The notes under the pieces are model-generated. The model had not been told where the DNA came from. It saw only the letters and a program-made list of their open reading frames with translations, and searched no databases. The position numbers and the translations under genes are program-made. From Bacteroidota bacterium (GTDB taxonomy: Bacteria; Bacteroidota; Bacteroidia; AKYH767-A; 2013-40CM-41-45), in assembly GCA_026391945.1 (NCBI GenBank), contig JAPLDA010000016.1:1-64000 (forward strand): a stretch of 64,000 nt of DNA, given 5' to 3'. Every line of letters starts with the position of its first letter. Position 1 is the first letter of the stretch. This document shows positions 50,318-59,684 of this stretch, piece after piece.

Positions 50318-52963
50318 ATGAATATTCGATTTCTCATTACCGGTTTTTTTTTCCTGTCAGTATTGGCGTGCCATACTTCCAAAAAATCAACAAACGTTTC
50401 TGAACCTGAAAAAAAAGATGTTGCCGAACAACAGGTTGAACGGAAAACATACCGCGATTCCTATACACTGATTCACGATTTGGTTCACACCAAACTCGAA
50501 GTAAAATTCGACTGGCAGAAAAAATACCTCTATGGCAAAGCAAGCATCAGGCTGCATCCTCATTTTTACACTACGGATAGTTTAACGCTGAATGCACGAG
50601 GAATGGATATCCATGAGGTATCCGTTATACAGCAAAACGAAAAACATCGTCCGTTGAATTTTTCTTACGACAGTCTTCGCATCCGCATCAAACTTGACAA
50701 AGAATACAAACGTGATGAAGACGTTGTTGTGTATGTGGATTACACTTCCAAACCTGAAGAACTCCCTGAAGGAGGAAGTTCCGCCATCACCAAAAACAAA
50801 GGATTGTATTTCATCAACACCGACGGAGCAGATCCTGAAAAGCCAAAAGAAATATGGAGCCAGGGAGAAACCGAATCCAACTCTGCATGGTTCCCGACCA
50901 TTGAAGGTCCGAACCAACGGATGACACAGGAAGTATATATCACCGTGGATACGGTTTATAAAACTTTGTCGAACGGATTGCTGATCACTTCTTCCGGTAA
51001 CCATGACGGAACACGAACCGATTACTGGAAACAAAGTTTGCCGGCAGCGCCTTACCTCACCATGATTGCCGTTGGTGATTACGCCATCGTAAAAGACCGG
51101 TGGAGAAACATCGAAGTGAATTATTACGTGGAGCATGACTATGAAAAATACGCCCGCATGATTTTCGGCCACACACCTGAAATGATCGGGTTCTTTTCTG
51201 ATCAGCTCGGAGTTCCTTTCCCGTGGGAAAAATTTTCGCAGGTGGTGGTACGGGATTTTGTTTCGGGCGCCATGGAAAACACGACCGCCGTTGTTCACCG
51301 GGAAGCGCTTCAGCAAAACTACCGTGAGTACATCGACGATAATTTTGAAGATTACATTTCGCATGAACTGTTTCATCACTGGTTTGGCGACCTGGTGACC
51401 TGTGAATCGTGGCCAAACATCACGCTCAACGAAGGCTTTGCAAATTATTCTGAATACCTCTGGCGCGAACATAAATTCGGCCGCGACGATGCCGACTACC
51501 ACAACCACCATGACCAGCTCACCTACCTGCAATCGACACAGATGAATGATCCCGACCTCATTCGTTTTGATTATGACGACCGCGAAGAAATGTACGACGC
51601 CGTGAGTTACCACAAAGGAGGAAGGGTGCTTCACATGCTACGCAAGTACGTCGGTGATGAAGCCTTCTTTGCTTCGCTGCATGAATACCTTGAACAGCAT
51701 GCATTTTATACCGTGGAAATTCATGACCTGCGACTTGCTTTTGAAAAAGTAACCGGCGAAGACCTCAACTGGTTTTTCAATGAATGGTTTCTCAATCATG
51801 GAAGACCTGCTTTGAAAATGGATTACACCTGGAACGATTCACTGAAAACAGAATATCTGACCATCGAACAAACACAAAACCTTCAGAAGAACCCGCTCTA
51901 TAAAATTCCCTTGCTGGTTGACCTGTATGTGAACGGAAAAACAGAAAGAAAAAAAATCATCATTGAAAAAACGAAAGAAGCATTCTCATTCACACTTCCT
52001 TCCAAACCCGATTTGGTGAATGTGGATGCGGAGAAAATGCTGCTCTGTACAAAAGCCGACAACAAGCCAAAAGAAGATTTCATTTTTCAGTATTACCATG
52101 CTCCACTCTACCTCGACCGTTCGGAAGCCATTTCAAAAATTGGCAATGATTACGAAGCGAATACGGCCGCTTCAAAAATGATGGAAGATGCATTGGGTGA
52201 TCAATTCTGGAGCATCCGTTCGGCAGCCATCCGGAACATTGGGGTGACGGCGAAAAAAAACAAGGACCGCATCAAGCCCAAACTTCTTGACATGGCAACA
52301 ACGGATTCCGTGTCGCGGGTACGCATTGCCGCTTTAAAAGCACTTGCAAAATATTACCAGGATGACGATCTCCTGCCGGTATATGAAAACGCACTGAACG
52401 ATTCTTCTTATGCGGTAATGACCGGCGCTTTTAAAATCATCTGTGAGAAAGATAAAAACAAAGGGATGGAGCTGGCGAAAAAACTCGAACAGCAAAAGGA
52501 TCGGGATGTGATGTTTGCCGTTGCGTCTTTTTATGCCCAGGAAGGAAAAGAAGAAAACAATGCATTTCTTGTTTCCGCTCTTGCCGGCATAAAAGGATAT
52601 GAACGGTATTCTTTGATTTCATCCTATTCAAAATACCTGGTCAAAACAGAAGACGAAAAAATTCTGCAGGAAGGAATTGACAAGCTCGCCGATATCGGCA
52701 GGCATGCCGGATCCCGTTATACTCGCGGTGCAGCCGTGAGTGCATTAAACGATTTAGCCAACGGTTTTGAAAACAGGATTGAAAAATCAAGAAAGAAAAT
52801 CGAAGAACTGAAATCCGCGCAAGCTTCTTCCAACCAAGTTCTGACGGAAGAAGGCCGGCAGAATAAAATCATCAGGCAACGCGACGACCTGAAAAACACG
52901 ATTGCCGAAATAAAGAAAAACGAGAAGGATAAAAAATTGCTGAAGACGTACAACGGCCAGTAA
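50318..52963 (+). CDS. M1 family metallo-aminopeptidase (lipoprotein)
   Basis: This 881-residue zinc aminopeptidase has a lipoprotein signal (FFFLSVLAC, Cys 18), a beta-rich N-terminal domain, the substrate-binding GAMEN motif at about 317-321, and the zinc site HELFH (349-353) with the third ligand Glu in LNEGFAN about 19 residues on. The C-terminal part from about 590 is a run of HEAT-like helix pairs (WSIRSAAIRNIGVTAKKNKD, VRIAALKALAKYYQDDDL). A final charged coiled coil (about 830-881) is unusual. It should act at the outer face of a membrane on peptides brought into the periplasm. The ATG at 50318 is preferred to the one at 50312. Confidence 0.94.
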   Translation: MNIRFLITGFFFLSVLACHTSKKSTNVSEPEKKDVAEQQVERKTYRDSYTLIHDLVHTKLEVKFDWQKKYLYGKASIRLHPHFYTTDSLTLNARGMDIHEVSVIQQNEKHRPLNFSYDSLRIRIKLDKEYKRDEDVVVYVDYTSKPEELPEGGSSAITKNKGLYFINTDGADPEKPKEIWSQGETESNSAWFPTIEGPNQRMTQEVYITVDTVYKTLSNGLLITSSGNHDGTRTDYWKQSLPAAPYLTMIAVGDYAIVKDRWRNIEVNYYVEHDYEKYARMIFGHTPEMIGFFSDQLGVPFPWEKFSQVVVRDFVSGAMENTTAVVHREALQQNYREYIDDNFEDYISHELFHHWFGDLVTCESWPNITLNEGFANYSEYLWREHKFGRDDADYHNHHDQLTYLQSTQMNDPDLIRFDYDDREEMYDAVSYHKGGRVLHMLRKYVGDEAFFASLHEYLEQHAFYTVEIHDLRLAFEKVTGEDLNWFFNEWFLNHGRPALKMDYTWNDSLKTEYLTIEQTQNLQKNPLYKIPLLVDLYVNGKTERKKIIIEKTKEAFSFTLPSKPDLVNVDAEKMLLCTKADNKPKEDFIFQYYHAPLYLDRSEAISKIGNDYEANTAASKMMEDALGDQFWSIRSAAIRNIGVTAKKNKDRIKPKLLDMATTDSVSRVRIAALKALAKYYQDDDLLPVYENALNDSSYAVMTGAFKIICEKDKNKGMELAKKLEQQKDRDVMFAVASFYAQEGKEENNAFLVSALAGIKGYERYSLISSYSKYLVKTEDEKILQEGIDKLADIGRHAGSRYTRGAAVSALNDLANGFENRIEKSRKKIEELKSAQASSNQVLTEEGRQNKIIRQRDDLKNTIAEIKKNEKDKKLLKTYNGQ

Positions 52964-52968
52964 AAAAC

Positions 52969-53415
52969 TTAAGGTTGATACCCTTCATCAGGATGCAGGT
53001 GTTGGTTTTCCGAAGCCCCCACGGCCAGTTCATCGCAACGGTTGTTGAGCGGATTGTTTGCATGACCTTTCACCCACACAAATTTTACTTTGTGTTTCCG
53101 GTAAACAACGAGGAACCGCTGCCAGAGATCCGGATTTTTTTTTCCGTGAAAATATTTTTTCTCCCACCCGAACACCCATTTTTTTTCAACAGCATCCACC
53201 ACGTATTTTGAATCGGAATAAATGGTGACATGCTCTCCTTCTTTTTTCAACGCTTCGAGCCCGGTAATCACACCCATCAGTTCCATCCTGTTGTTGGTGG
53301 TGAGTTGGTATCCTTTTGAAATTTCTTTCCGGTGACTTCCCGAAATCAAAATCACTCCGAATCCACCGGGGCCTGGATTTCCGCGGGAAGAGCCGTCGGT
53401 ATAGATGGTAATCAT
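52969..53415 (-). CDS. rnhA: Ribonuclease HI
   Basis: RNase HI cuts the RNA strand of RNA-DNA hybrids. The 148-residue protein has the catalytic residues in order: D7 (YTDGSSRGNPGPGG), E45 (NRMELMG), D68 (IYSDSKYV), H118 (WVKGHANN) and D128 (RCDELA). The Trp/Lys-rich basic loop (KKWVFGWEKKYFHGKK) for hybrid binding is present. It is separated from kbl by 29 nt made of a dispersed repeat. Confidence 0.96.
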   Translation of the reverse strand: MITIYTDGSSRGNPGPGGFGVILISGSHRKEISKGYQLTTNNRMELMGVITGLEALKKEGEHVTIYSDSKYVVDAVEKKWVFGWEKKYFHGKKNPDLWQRFLVVYRKHKVKFVWVKGHANNPLNNRCDELAVGASENQHLHPDEGYQP

Positions 53416-53423
53416 TTCAATTC

Positions 53424-53454
53424 GCTGATTGGCTAATTAGCTGATTAGCTAATT
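53424..53454. repeat. AATTAGCTAATT-type repeat overlapping the kbl 3' end
   Basis: The pattern GCTGATTGGCTAATTAGCTG followed by ATTAGCTAATT is a run of related palindromic units. It forms the whole rnhA-kbl gap and extends into kbl: the last two codons and the stop codon of kbl (53445-53453) lie inside it. Confidence 0.7.
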
Positions 53455-54644
53455 GCAGTTTTAAGTACCCCAAGTTCCTTCCCGACTTTCGTAAATGCTT
53501 CAATGGCTTTATCAAGATGATGGCGATCATGAGCCGCGGAAACCTGGACACGGATGCGCGCATTTCCTTTCGCCACCACGGGAAAGAAAAATCCAACGGC
53601 ATAAATACCTTCCTCGAGCAGCCGGGAAGCAAAGTCCTGCGCCAGTTTCGCATCGTACAGCATGATGGGAACAATCGGGTGTTCACCCGGTTTGATATCA
53701 AATCCTGCTTTGGTAATTTGTTCCCTGAAGTATTTTGTGTTCTCCCATAACTTGTCGCGCAGGTGAGTGGTTTCACTCAGCATGTCGATCACCGCAATGG
53801 AAGCTCCCACAATGGAAGGAGCAAGCGAATTTGAAAACAGGTAAGGGCGTGATCGTTGGCGAAGCATTTCGATGATTTCTTTTCTGCCCGAAGTAAAGCC
53901 ACCCATCGCTCCTCCCATCGCTTTGCCAAGAGTCCCGGTGATGATGTCGATGCGTCCCATCACATTCCTGTACTCATGCGTTCCGCGGCCGGTAGCACCC
54001 ATGAAACCGGTGGCATGGCATTCATCAATCATCACCAATGCGGAATAACGATCAGCCAGGTCACAGATTTTATCAAGTTGTGCGATGGTTCCGTCCATGG
54101 AGAATACGCCGTCGGTGACAATGATCCGGTGGCGAAGGTGCTGCGTTTCGGCGAGGCACTTTTCCAGTTCTTCCATCGTGTTGTGTTTGTACTTGTAGCG
54201 CTGTGCTTTGCAAAGCCTCACACCGTCGATGATGGAAGCATGGTTCAACTCATCGCTGATGATGGCGTCCTGTTCATTCAGCAACGGTTCGAATACTCCG
54301 CCGTTGGCATCAAATGCCGCGGCATACAGAATCGTTTCTTCGGTTCCGAGGAAAGCCGTGATTTTTTTCTCTAACGTTTTGTGAATGTCCTGTGTTCCGC
54401 AGATGAAACGTACCGATGACATTCCGTAACCATGTGAATCAATCGTTTTTTTCGCCGCTTCAATGACTGCGGGATGGGAAGAAAGTCCGAGGTAATTGTT
54501 CGCACAAAAATTAATGACCGGTTTTCCGTTGGCGATGATGTCGGCTCCCTGCGGGGAAGAAATGATCCGTTCCTGTTTGTAGAGTCCGGCTGATTTAATT
54601 TCCTCCAGTTCCTTTGCGAGAACAGGTTGTAAGGTCTTATACAT
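53445..54644 (-). CDS. kbl: Glycine C-acetyltransferase
   Basis: This PLP enzyme (2-amino-3-ketobutyrate CoA ligase) makes or splits 2-amino-3-ketobutyrate from glycine and acetyl-CoA in threonine breakdown. The 399 residues show [48 protein letters not shown] (H135), [20 protein letters not shown] and the PLP lysine K241 in [15 protein letters not shown]. Close relatives (serine palmitoyltransferase) share the fold, and since Bacteroidota make sphingolipids this needs care; the match to kbl sequence is stronger. The C-terminus ends inside a dispersed repeat. tdh is not adjacent. Confidence 0.9.
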   Translation of the reverse strand: MYKTLQPVLAKELEEIKSAGLYKQERIISSPQGADIIANGKPVINFCANNYLGLSSHPAVIEAAKKTIDSHGYGMSSVRFICGTQDIHKTLEKKITAFLGTEETILYAAAFDANGGVFEPLLNEQDAIISDELNHASIIDGVRLCKAQRYKYKHNTMEELEKCLAETQHLRHRIIVTDGVFSMDGTIAQLDKICDLADRYSALVMIDECHATGFMGATGRGTHEYRNVMGRIDIITGTLGKAMGGAMGGFTSGRKEIIEMLRQRSRPYLFSNSLAPSIVGASIAVIDMLSETTHLRDKLWENTKYFREQITKAGFDIKPGEHPIVPIMLYDAKLAQDFASRLLEEGIYAVGFFFPVVAKGNARIRVQVSAAHDRHHLDKAIEAFTKVGKELGVLKTAIS

Positions 54645-54827
54645 GGTAACAGATATGAGATGTGAAACAAAAGTGAGAAAAAAATCTCAGTGCGGAGAAT
54701 TGTCATGCAACAAATCTTTTCTCTGCGTTCTCTGCACCCCGGCGATCCCTGCGTGAAAAAAAATTATTCTGCCAGGTTGGAAAACCTGACAGCACACGAA
54801 AAATCTCAGAGTATGTAAAGTGGCAGG
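54645..54827. other. Gap between kbl and metF with low-complexity repeats
   Basis: The 183 nt contain a CTCTGCGTTCTCTGC-type low-complexity stretch (54719-54756) and a small inverted repeat CAGGTTGGAAAACCTG (54772-54787, perfect stem CAGGTT/AACCTG). No gene is seen. The second may act as the terminator of metF, although its T-tract is poor. Confidence 0.5.
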
Positions 54828-55781
54828 TTAAAAAACACGTCGAGCCACGCTGCAGGTAATCTCGCCGTTGCCCATCGTATAATAATGCAGGCAGGGAACT
54901 CCGAATTGAATAAGTTCTTTCGATTGTTGCACACACCATTCGATGCCGGCTTCCTTCACTTCTTTATCGGTTTTGCATTTCTCAATTTCATCCAGCAAAT
55001 CGTCGGGGAGATCAATGCTGAATGTTTTAGGAAGTGTGATCGATTGTTTTTTCGTGGTAATGGGTTTCAGTCCCGGGATGATGGGAACAGTGATCCCGGT
55101 TTCACGGCATTGGTTTACAAAGTCGATGTACTTCCTGTTATCATAAAACATCTGTGTAACAATGTACTCGGCGCCGGCGTCAATTTTAGCTTTCAGGTAT
55201 TTCAAATCGCTTTTCATGTTCGGCGCTTCCGAATGTTTTTCAGGATAGCCGGCCACGCCGATGCAAAAATTTGACGGCGACACTTCATGGAGTTCATCAT
55301 CCACATAAATTCCACGGTTCATATTCACCACCTGCTTTACGAGGTTGATTGCATAATGATGACCATTTGCATCAGGAATAAACTGCGCTTCCGATTTGAT
55401 GGCGTCACCGCGAAGCAGCAATACATTATCGATCCCGAGGAAACTGAGATCGATCAAAGCGTTTTCCGTCTCTTCTTTTGAAAATCCTCCGCAGATGATG
55501 TGCGGCACGGTATCGACTTTATATTTATTGATGATGGCTGAGCAGATGCCAACTGTTCCCGGACGTTTCCGGATGGAAAATTTTTCAAGCAACCCGTTCT
55601 CACGTTTTTTATAAACGTACTCTTCCCGGTGGTAGGTCACATCTATAAAAGACGGATTGAATTCCATGATAGGATCGAGGATGTCCCAGATGCTCTGGAC
55701 ACTCTTCCCTTTCAGTGGTGGCAGTATTTCAACAGAAAAGAGCGTACCTGACGCTCTTTTCAAATGATCAATGACTTTCAT
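54828..55781 (-). CDS. metF: 5,10-methylenetetrahydrofolate reductase
   Basis: MetF reduces methylene-THF to methyl-THF for methionine synthesis and uses FAD. The 317-residue protein forms a TIM barrel: FSVEILPPLKGKSVQSIWDI at the start (catalytic Glu), SFIDVTYH, HIICGGFSKEE, NVLLLRGDAIKSE, YIVTQMFYDNRKYIDF, and VPIIPGLKPITTKKQ. It ends in the LIQFGVPCLHYYTMG segment. It is first in the minus-strand row metF-kbl-rnhA; one message is possible but the gaps hold repeats. Confidence 0.95.
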   Translation of the reverse strand: MKVIDHLKRASGTLFSVEILPPLKGKSVQSIWDILDPIMEFNPSFIDVTYHREEYVYKKRENGLLEKFSIRKRPGTVGICSAIINKYKVDTVPHIICGGFSKEETENALIDLSFLGIDNVLLLRGDAIKSEAQFIPDANGHHYAINLVKQVVNMNRGIYVDDELHEVSPSNFCIGVAGYPEKHSEAPNMKSDLKYLKAKIDAGAEYIVTQMFYDNRKYIDFVNQCRETGITVPIIPGLKPITTKKQSITLPKTFSIDLPDDLLDEIEKCKTDKEVKEAGIEWCVQQSKELIQFGVPCLHYYTMGNGEITCSVARRVF

Positions 55782-55814
55782 TAAATAATAGTTCCCGGCT
55801 CAGTTGATTTCACT

Positions 55815-57878
55815 TTATTTATTCCGGATGATGCTGATGGTTCCGTTAAACACGGTAGCTTTTTTATCGGAAAGCTTCAACGTATAATAATAAACTCCTT
55901 CTTTCAGATCATCCCCTTTCCAGTCGTTCTGGTAATTGTTGTTCTCGTATACTTTTCTTCCCCAACGGTTAAAAATCATGAGTTTGCTGTTGGGATAGGA
56001 CTCCAGGTGTTTGATGCTGAATGTTTCATTCAAATTATCTCCGTTCGGTGTAAACACAGTCGGGATGATGATATCAAATTTCAACACATTAAATTCATAC
56101 CAGTTGGAAAGCGAAACCAGTCCGGAAGGGCCGGTAGTCCTGATCCTCACATAATAATTACCTGTGGTAGATGGTTTGACATAAGAAGTATTGGTTGCCG
56201 ATGTTGAACTGCCGGCAACAGGGAAAAAGGTTGCGCCGAAATCATCACTCTCAAGAACTTCATACATCGGGTTCGCCCAACCCCAATATGGCGACCAACT
56301 TAATGCAATGGTTTCAGAATCCCCGCTGATTGTTCCTTTGAGATAAATGCTTTGAATGGAATCCGATATCGGGCTGGTGTATCCGTTGGTCAAGTGAATT
56401 TTAGCCGTGTAATCATAGGGTTGTAACGGAACAATAGCCGTTGTATCGGTATACAACGTATCGGTTGCCGACAAGGAAGATCCGATATAGCCATAAGGGC
56501 CGCCAGGAAAATCACTTCTGTAAACATCATACGATTGAAATTGAGAAACAGGAAGTCCCGGAGGCATCGACCACAACACTTCTATCTTATTATTAGGACT
56601 GTTCACCGTTACATTTTGCAGATCGATGATACCTGTATAACAATTATTAAAAAGGAAAGTAGTGGTATCGTATTCCATCATCGCCGTACCGCAATCTCCC
56701 AGCAACGTATTTCCATCGGTTCCTACTTTCGACCAGAGATGGTAATAACCATTTTCTGAAAGATTCGGCGGATAGAGATGTATTTCTATAGAATCCGTCA
56801 GGCCGGCAGAGCAATTGAGAGGTATCTCTGCCGTAATCGGAATCGGAAGGCCGGAAGGAGAAAGCAAACGGAAATCAGAACCATCGGAAGCTACGGTATT
56901 GCAACGTACAGGTACCAACAGGTGAACAAATAAAACTGAATCATTACAGTTGGCATTGATGTTTGTTCCGGATGCTACGCCATTGATATTGGAAGGACTA
57001 AGTTCCGGAGGGAAATTACAAACGGCTTCAATGTTTACCTGCATGTCCCGGCGAATGGTTCCAATCAAAACGCCATTCCTGTATTCCTGTACCAGTACGG
57101 CCATAACACCAACCTGTACAACGTTCGGAGTAAATGTAATCACTCCGGTTTGAGGATTAATGCTGACAGGAGGGACGGATGATACCGGGTTCTGTCCGTT
57201 ATAGGGTGCTATGTACGGAACAGGTGCGCCACCAGCATCCATGGCATCCACGAGTGAAAAGACGAGCGAGTCGCCTTCCGGATCTATCGCACCCTGGTTG
57301 TACTGAAACGTATGCCCGACACAGAAACGGGAAACCGGATAGGTGGAAAATACCGGGGAGCTATCGATGGGGTTATTCAGGTTATCCAGCATTGATTCAA
57401 CAACAATAGAAGGACCTCCCGGATTACTGACAGTAGTAATAGCAGCATTCCTGCAACAGGTGGTATAACTAAACACCCAGTCGGAACAGGCTGCCGGTAA
57501 TGTAATAATGCCTCTGAAAATATGCTCCTGGATTCCATATCCTGTTCCTGCCTGTCCGGTTGCCGGATCAATGTTGCAACTGGTTACATAGCATGGATTA
57601 TAAGTACCTGTCGGAATTTCATTCCCGGTTCCTGCTATCGGGTAAAGGGTTTCTGTACCCGTGAGACCACAGGTGGCAGAAGTAAAATTAATGGTTACCT
57701 GGTTATCTGCAGCAATACCATGGCAATCACGGTAAAATTTTAACGTCACTTCATATTGATTCGGGCCGACATAGGTATAAGTAAGATCTGCTCCCACGGC
57801 ATGACTCGCACGTGTAGTGTTTGAAAAAAGTAAAAACAAACCTGCGATGAGGAGTTGAATAAGGGTAAATTTTTTCAT
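55815..57878 (-). CDS. Large secreted protein with T9SS type B (gliding-associated) C-terminal domain
   Basis: The 687-residue protein has a signal peptide (KKFTLIQLLIAGLFLLFSNT) and a Cys-rich beta region (about 25-350, with CCRN, CHGIAADNQ and other paired Cys), then two fibronectin type III-like parts (LQNVTVNSPNNKIEVLWSMP and a further one near 500). The last 85 residues are a type B sorting domain: IIPTVFTPNGDNLNETFSIK, LMIFNRWGRKVYENNN, NDWKGDDLKEGVYYYTLKLS. It should be exported and kept at the cell surface. The ATG at 57878 is chosen because the signal follows at once. The promoter is at 57944-57974. Confidence 0.9.
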   Translation of the reverse strand: MKKFTLIQLLIAGLFLLFSNTTRASHAVGADLTYTYVGPNQYEVTLKFYRDCHGIAADNQVTINFTSATCGLTGTETLYPIAGTGNEIPTGTYNPCYVTSCNIDPATGQAGTGYGIQEHIFRGIITLPAACSDWVFSYTTCCRNAAITTVSNPGGPSIVVESMLDNLNNPIDSSPVFSTYPVSRFCVGHTFQYNQGAIDPEGDSLVFSLVDAMDAGGAPVPYIAPYNGQNPVSSVPPVSINPQTGVITFTPNVVQVGVMAVLVQEYRNGVLIGTIRRDMQVNIEAVCNFPPELSPSNINGVASGTNINANCNDSVLFVHLLVPVRCNTVASDGSDFRLLSPSGLPIPITAEIPLNCSAGLTDSIEIHLYPPNLSENGYYHLWSKVGTDGNTLLGDCGTAMMEYDTTTFLFNNCYTGIIDLQNVTVNSPNNKIEVLWSMPPGLPVSQFQSYDVYRSDFPGGPYGYIGSSLSATDTLYTDTTAIVPLQPYDYTAKIHLTNGYTSPISDSIQSIYLKGTISGDSETIALSWSPYWGWANPMYEVLESDDFGATFFPVAGSSTSATNTSYVKPSTTGNYYVRIRTTGPSGLVSLSNWYEFNVLKFDIIIPTVFTPNGDNLNETFSIKHLESYPNSKLMIFNRWGRKVYENNNYQNDWKGDDLKEGVYYYTLKLSDKKATVFNGTISIIRNK

Positions 57879-57943
57879 TGGCTTACGATTCGGGTTGGTT
57901 AAAGGATTAATTCTGATTGTTTCCGACACTTATTTAAGGGTGA

Positions 57944-57974
57944 CAAATATAATTGATATTTTCTAATGTCCAAG
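57944..57974 (-). promoter_or_regulatory. Promoter CTTG-N19-TATATTTG of the type B protein gene
   Basis: On the minus strand TATATTTG (57951-57944) has a near-consensus CTTG (57974-57971) exactly 19 nt upstream. The start codon at 57878 leaves a 60-nt leader. Confidence 0.6.
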
Positions 57975-58068
57975 TGTGATGAACCGACTGAACAGGCGTC
58001 TGATCATTTGGTGAGAAGACGTAAAGGTGAGGTTGAATGGTTGCATACGTACTGATCGTTTGGACAGA

Positions 58069-59022
58069 TCACCTGTACAATTGCAAAGAACTCTGGGCAA
58101 TGCATATTTTCCCTTCCATTGTTTCAGCCTTTAACGTATAGAAATAGCTGCCTTCCTTTGCTTCGCTGCCGTCCGTTAATCTACCATCCCATTCTCCATT
58201 CAATGAATTCCAGGAATAGATTTTTTTACCTTTTCTATCATACACAATCACTTCCATCGATTTCAGGTTGACAGTTTTCAGCACCAACTTATCATTCACT
58301 CCATCGCCATTGGGCGTAAAAACATTTGGCAATACCGGTTTGTCAACATCATCGGTAACAATATAGTGTTCGATGGCATCAAACTGCGGTGTTTGGGAAT
58401 CGCTTGTCATTTCATCCGGTGCATTATTTTGCCCGGGAGAAATTGCCTGTGTTTTTCCGGGAGACGAAAGAACCGGTTGCGGTGAAGGTATTGGATTCGA
58501 CTGGTTCGGCTGACCGGAAGCCGGAAGACCATTGCCATCAGAATATTTTGAAGGAACGGATGCTGTATTATCCGGCACATTTTGCAAACTGTTTTTTCCG
58601 TCCGGCAAATCAACCTTGTCCTGAACGATGGCCTTCTTCCTGTTTTCAGTGCCTGCATCAGCAGACCCTGTTACCGGAACTGAACTGTTCACAGCATCCG
58701 GAGTTTCATTTTTATTTTCAGGCAGAGGCAAAACCGGCGACGGAACAGGAACCGTTGTTGTTATGGCCGCATCGTTTTGTTTCTGAAAACCAAAATAAAC
58801 AGCGGTACCAACAAGAGCCAGCGACAGGGAAGAAATAAGGATCCATCCTTTCATGCCAATCAGTGCAGCGGATTTTACAGCCGCTGAACTTCCTGCAAAC
58901 TGCGTTGCTGCACCGGGAACCTGGATACTTTGAGAGATGTTCTTCCACACCTGTGGATTCACCTCAGCTTCCAGGTTTTCCAGAGAATCTTTAAATAACT
59001 GTTCTATGTTTTTTTCCGTCAT
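58069..59022 (-). CDS. Membrane anti-sigma-like protein with T9SS type B-like C-terminal domain
   Basis: The 317-residue protein begins with a short cytoplasmic part (1-55: EKNIEQLFKDSLENLEAEVN and PQVWKNI) like the anti-sigma segments of Bacteroidota, has one membrane helix (57-78), a low-complexity Pro/Ser/Asn-rich periplasmic linker (about 85-225), and from 230 a complete gliding-motility C-terminal domain: VLPNVFTPNGDGVNDKL, MEVIVYDRKGKKIYSW, NGEWDGR, KEGSYFYTL. There is no signal peptide, so the type B domain hangs from a membrane anchor in the periplasm. The ECF sigma gene ends 3 nt upstream, so the pair is cotranscribed. It probably holds the sigma factor and senses a T9SS-related signal; this is inference. 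Confidence 0.82.
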   Translation of the reverse strand: MTEKNIEQLFKDSLENLEAEVNPQVWKNISQSIQVPGAATQFAGSSAAVKSAALIGMKGWILISSLSLALVGTAVYFGFQKQNDAAITTTVPVPSPVLPLPENKNETPDAVNSSVPVTGSADAGTENRKKAIVQDKVDLPDGKNSLQNVPDNTASVPSKYSDGNGLPASGQPNQSNPIPSPQPVLSSPGKTQAISPGQNNAPDEMTSDSQTPQFDAIEHYIVTDDVDKPVLPNVFTPNGDGVNDKLVLKTVNLKSMEVIVYDRKGKKIYSWNSLNGEWDGRLTDGSEAKEGSYFYTLKAETMEGKICIAQSSLQLYR

Positions 59023-59025
59023 GAC

Positions 59026-59574
59026 TTATGCAAATTCCATTTGAATCATTCGCTGAAGTTGTACACGCGCCCGGCTGTATTGCGACTTGGATGTGTTTTC
59101 ATGGATGCCCAGCAATTCCCCGATTTCTTTATGACTGTATCCTTCGATGGCATACAAATTAAACACGCTGCGGTAACCCGGGGGTAATTGCTGAATGACT
59201 TTCAGTAACTCCTTTGTTGAAAGGTTATCGGAAGAATAAACACCTGAAACAATCGTCTCCTGGGTTTCATTTATATCCACCAGGTTGAACCGGTTTTTAT
59301 TTTTCCGGAGGCAGTCGAGTGATGTGTTCACCATGATTCTCTTGATCCATCCTTCCACCGAACCTTCAAACCTGAACGAATGGATGTTATTGAAAACTTT
59401 TATCCAGCCTTCCTGCATCATGTCCTCGGCTTCCTGTTCATCGGAAGCATACCTCAAACAGATTCCCATCATTTTTTTTGAATGCCTGTCGTATAAAAGT
59501 TTTTGTGCCTGCGGATCGCCCGATACGCAACTTTTAATCATCTCTTCGTCGGTCATGTGTGCAGCGGCATTCAT
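59026..59574 (-). CDS. ECF-type RNA polymerase sigma factor
   Basis: The 182-residue protein (start at 59574, MNAAAHMTDEEM; the Met at 59556 is an alternative) has sigma region 2 (about 20-80: DEQEAEDMMQEGWIKVFNNI and GSVEGWIKRIMVNTSLDCLR) and region 4 (about 125-178: LPPGYRSVFNLYAIEGYSHK then EIGELLGIHENTSKSQYSRA). It lacks sigma regions 1 and 3, which fits group 4 (ECF). The next gene, 3 nt away, is the membrane anti-sigma-like protein. The target promoters are unknown. Confidence 0.93.
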   Translation of the reverse strand: MNAAAHMTDEEMIKSCVSGDPQAQKLLYDRHSKKMMGICLRYASDEQEAEDMMQEGWIKVFNNIHSFRFEGSVEGWIKRIMVNTSLDCLRKNKNRFNLVDINETQETIVSGVYSSDNLSTKELLKVIQQLPPGYRSVFNLYAIEGYSHKEIGELLGIHENTSKSQYSRARVQLQRMIQMEFA

Positions 59575-59668
59575 AGGATAGATGCAAGATAGCACTTTTT
59601 GGTTGCATGCAAAGCCGGGAATTGTCAAATTGAGAATGCAAAAGTGATTTTCCAGTCATGCAAATCAC

Positions 59669-59676
59669 TACATTTG
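59669..59676 (+). promoter_or_regulatory. lepA -7 box (TACATTTG)
   Basis: TACATTTG lies 8 nt before the ATG at 59685, inside the in-frame extension to 59658. This supports 59685 as the true start with a very short leader. Confidence 0.55.
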
Positions 59677-59684
59677 CGTCCCCA

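Noticed and set aside
53445-54644. Serine palmitoyltransferase instead of kbl
   Set aside because: The sequence fits glycine C-acetyltransferase better ([28 protein letters not shown]), although the families are close; the presence of a ceramide desaturase makes a check worthwhile.
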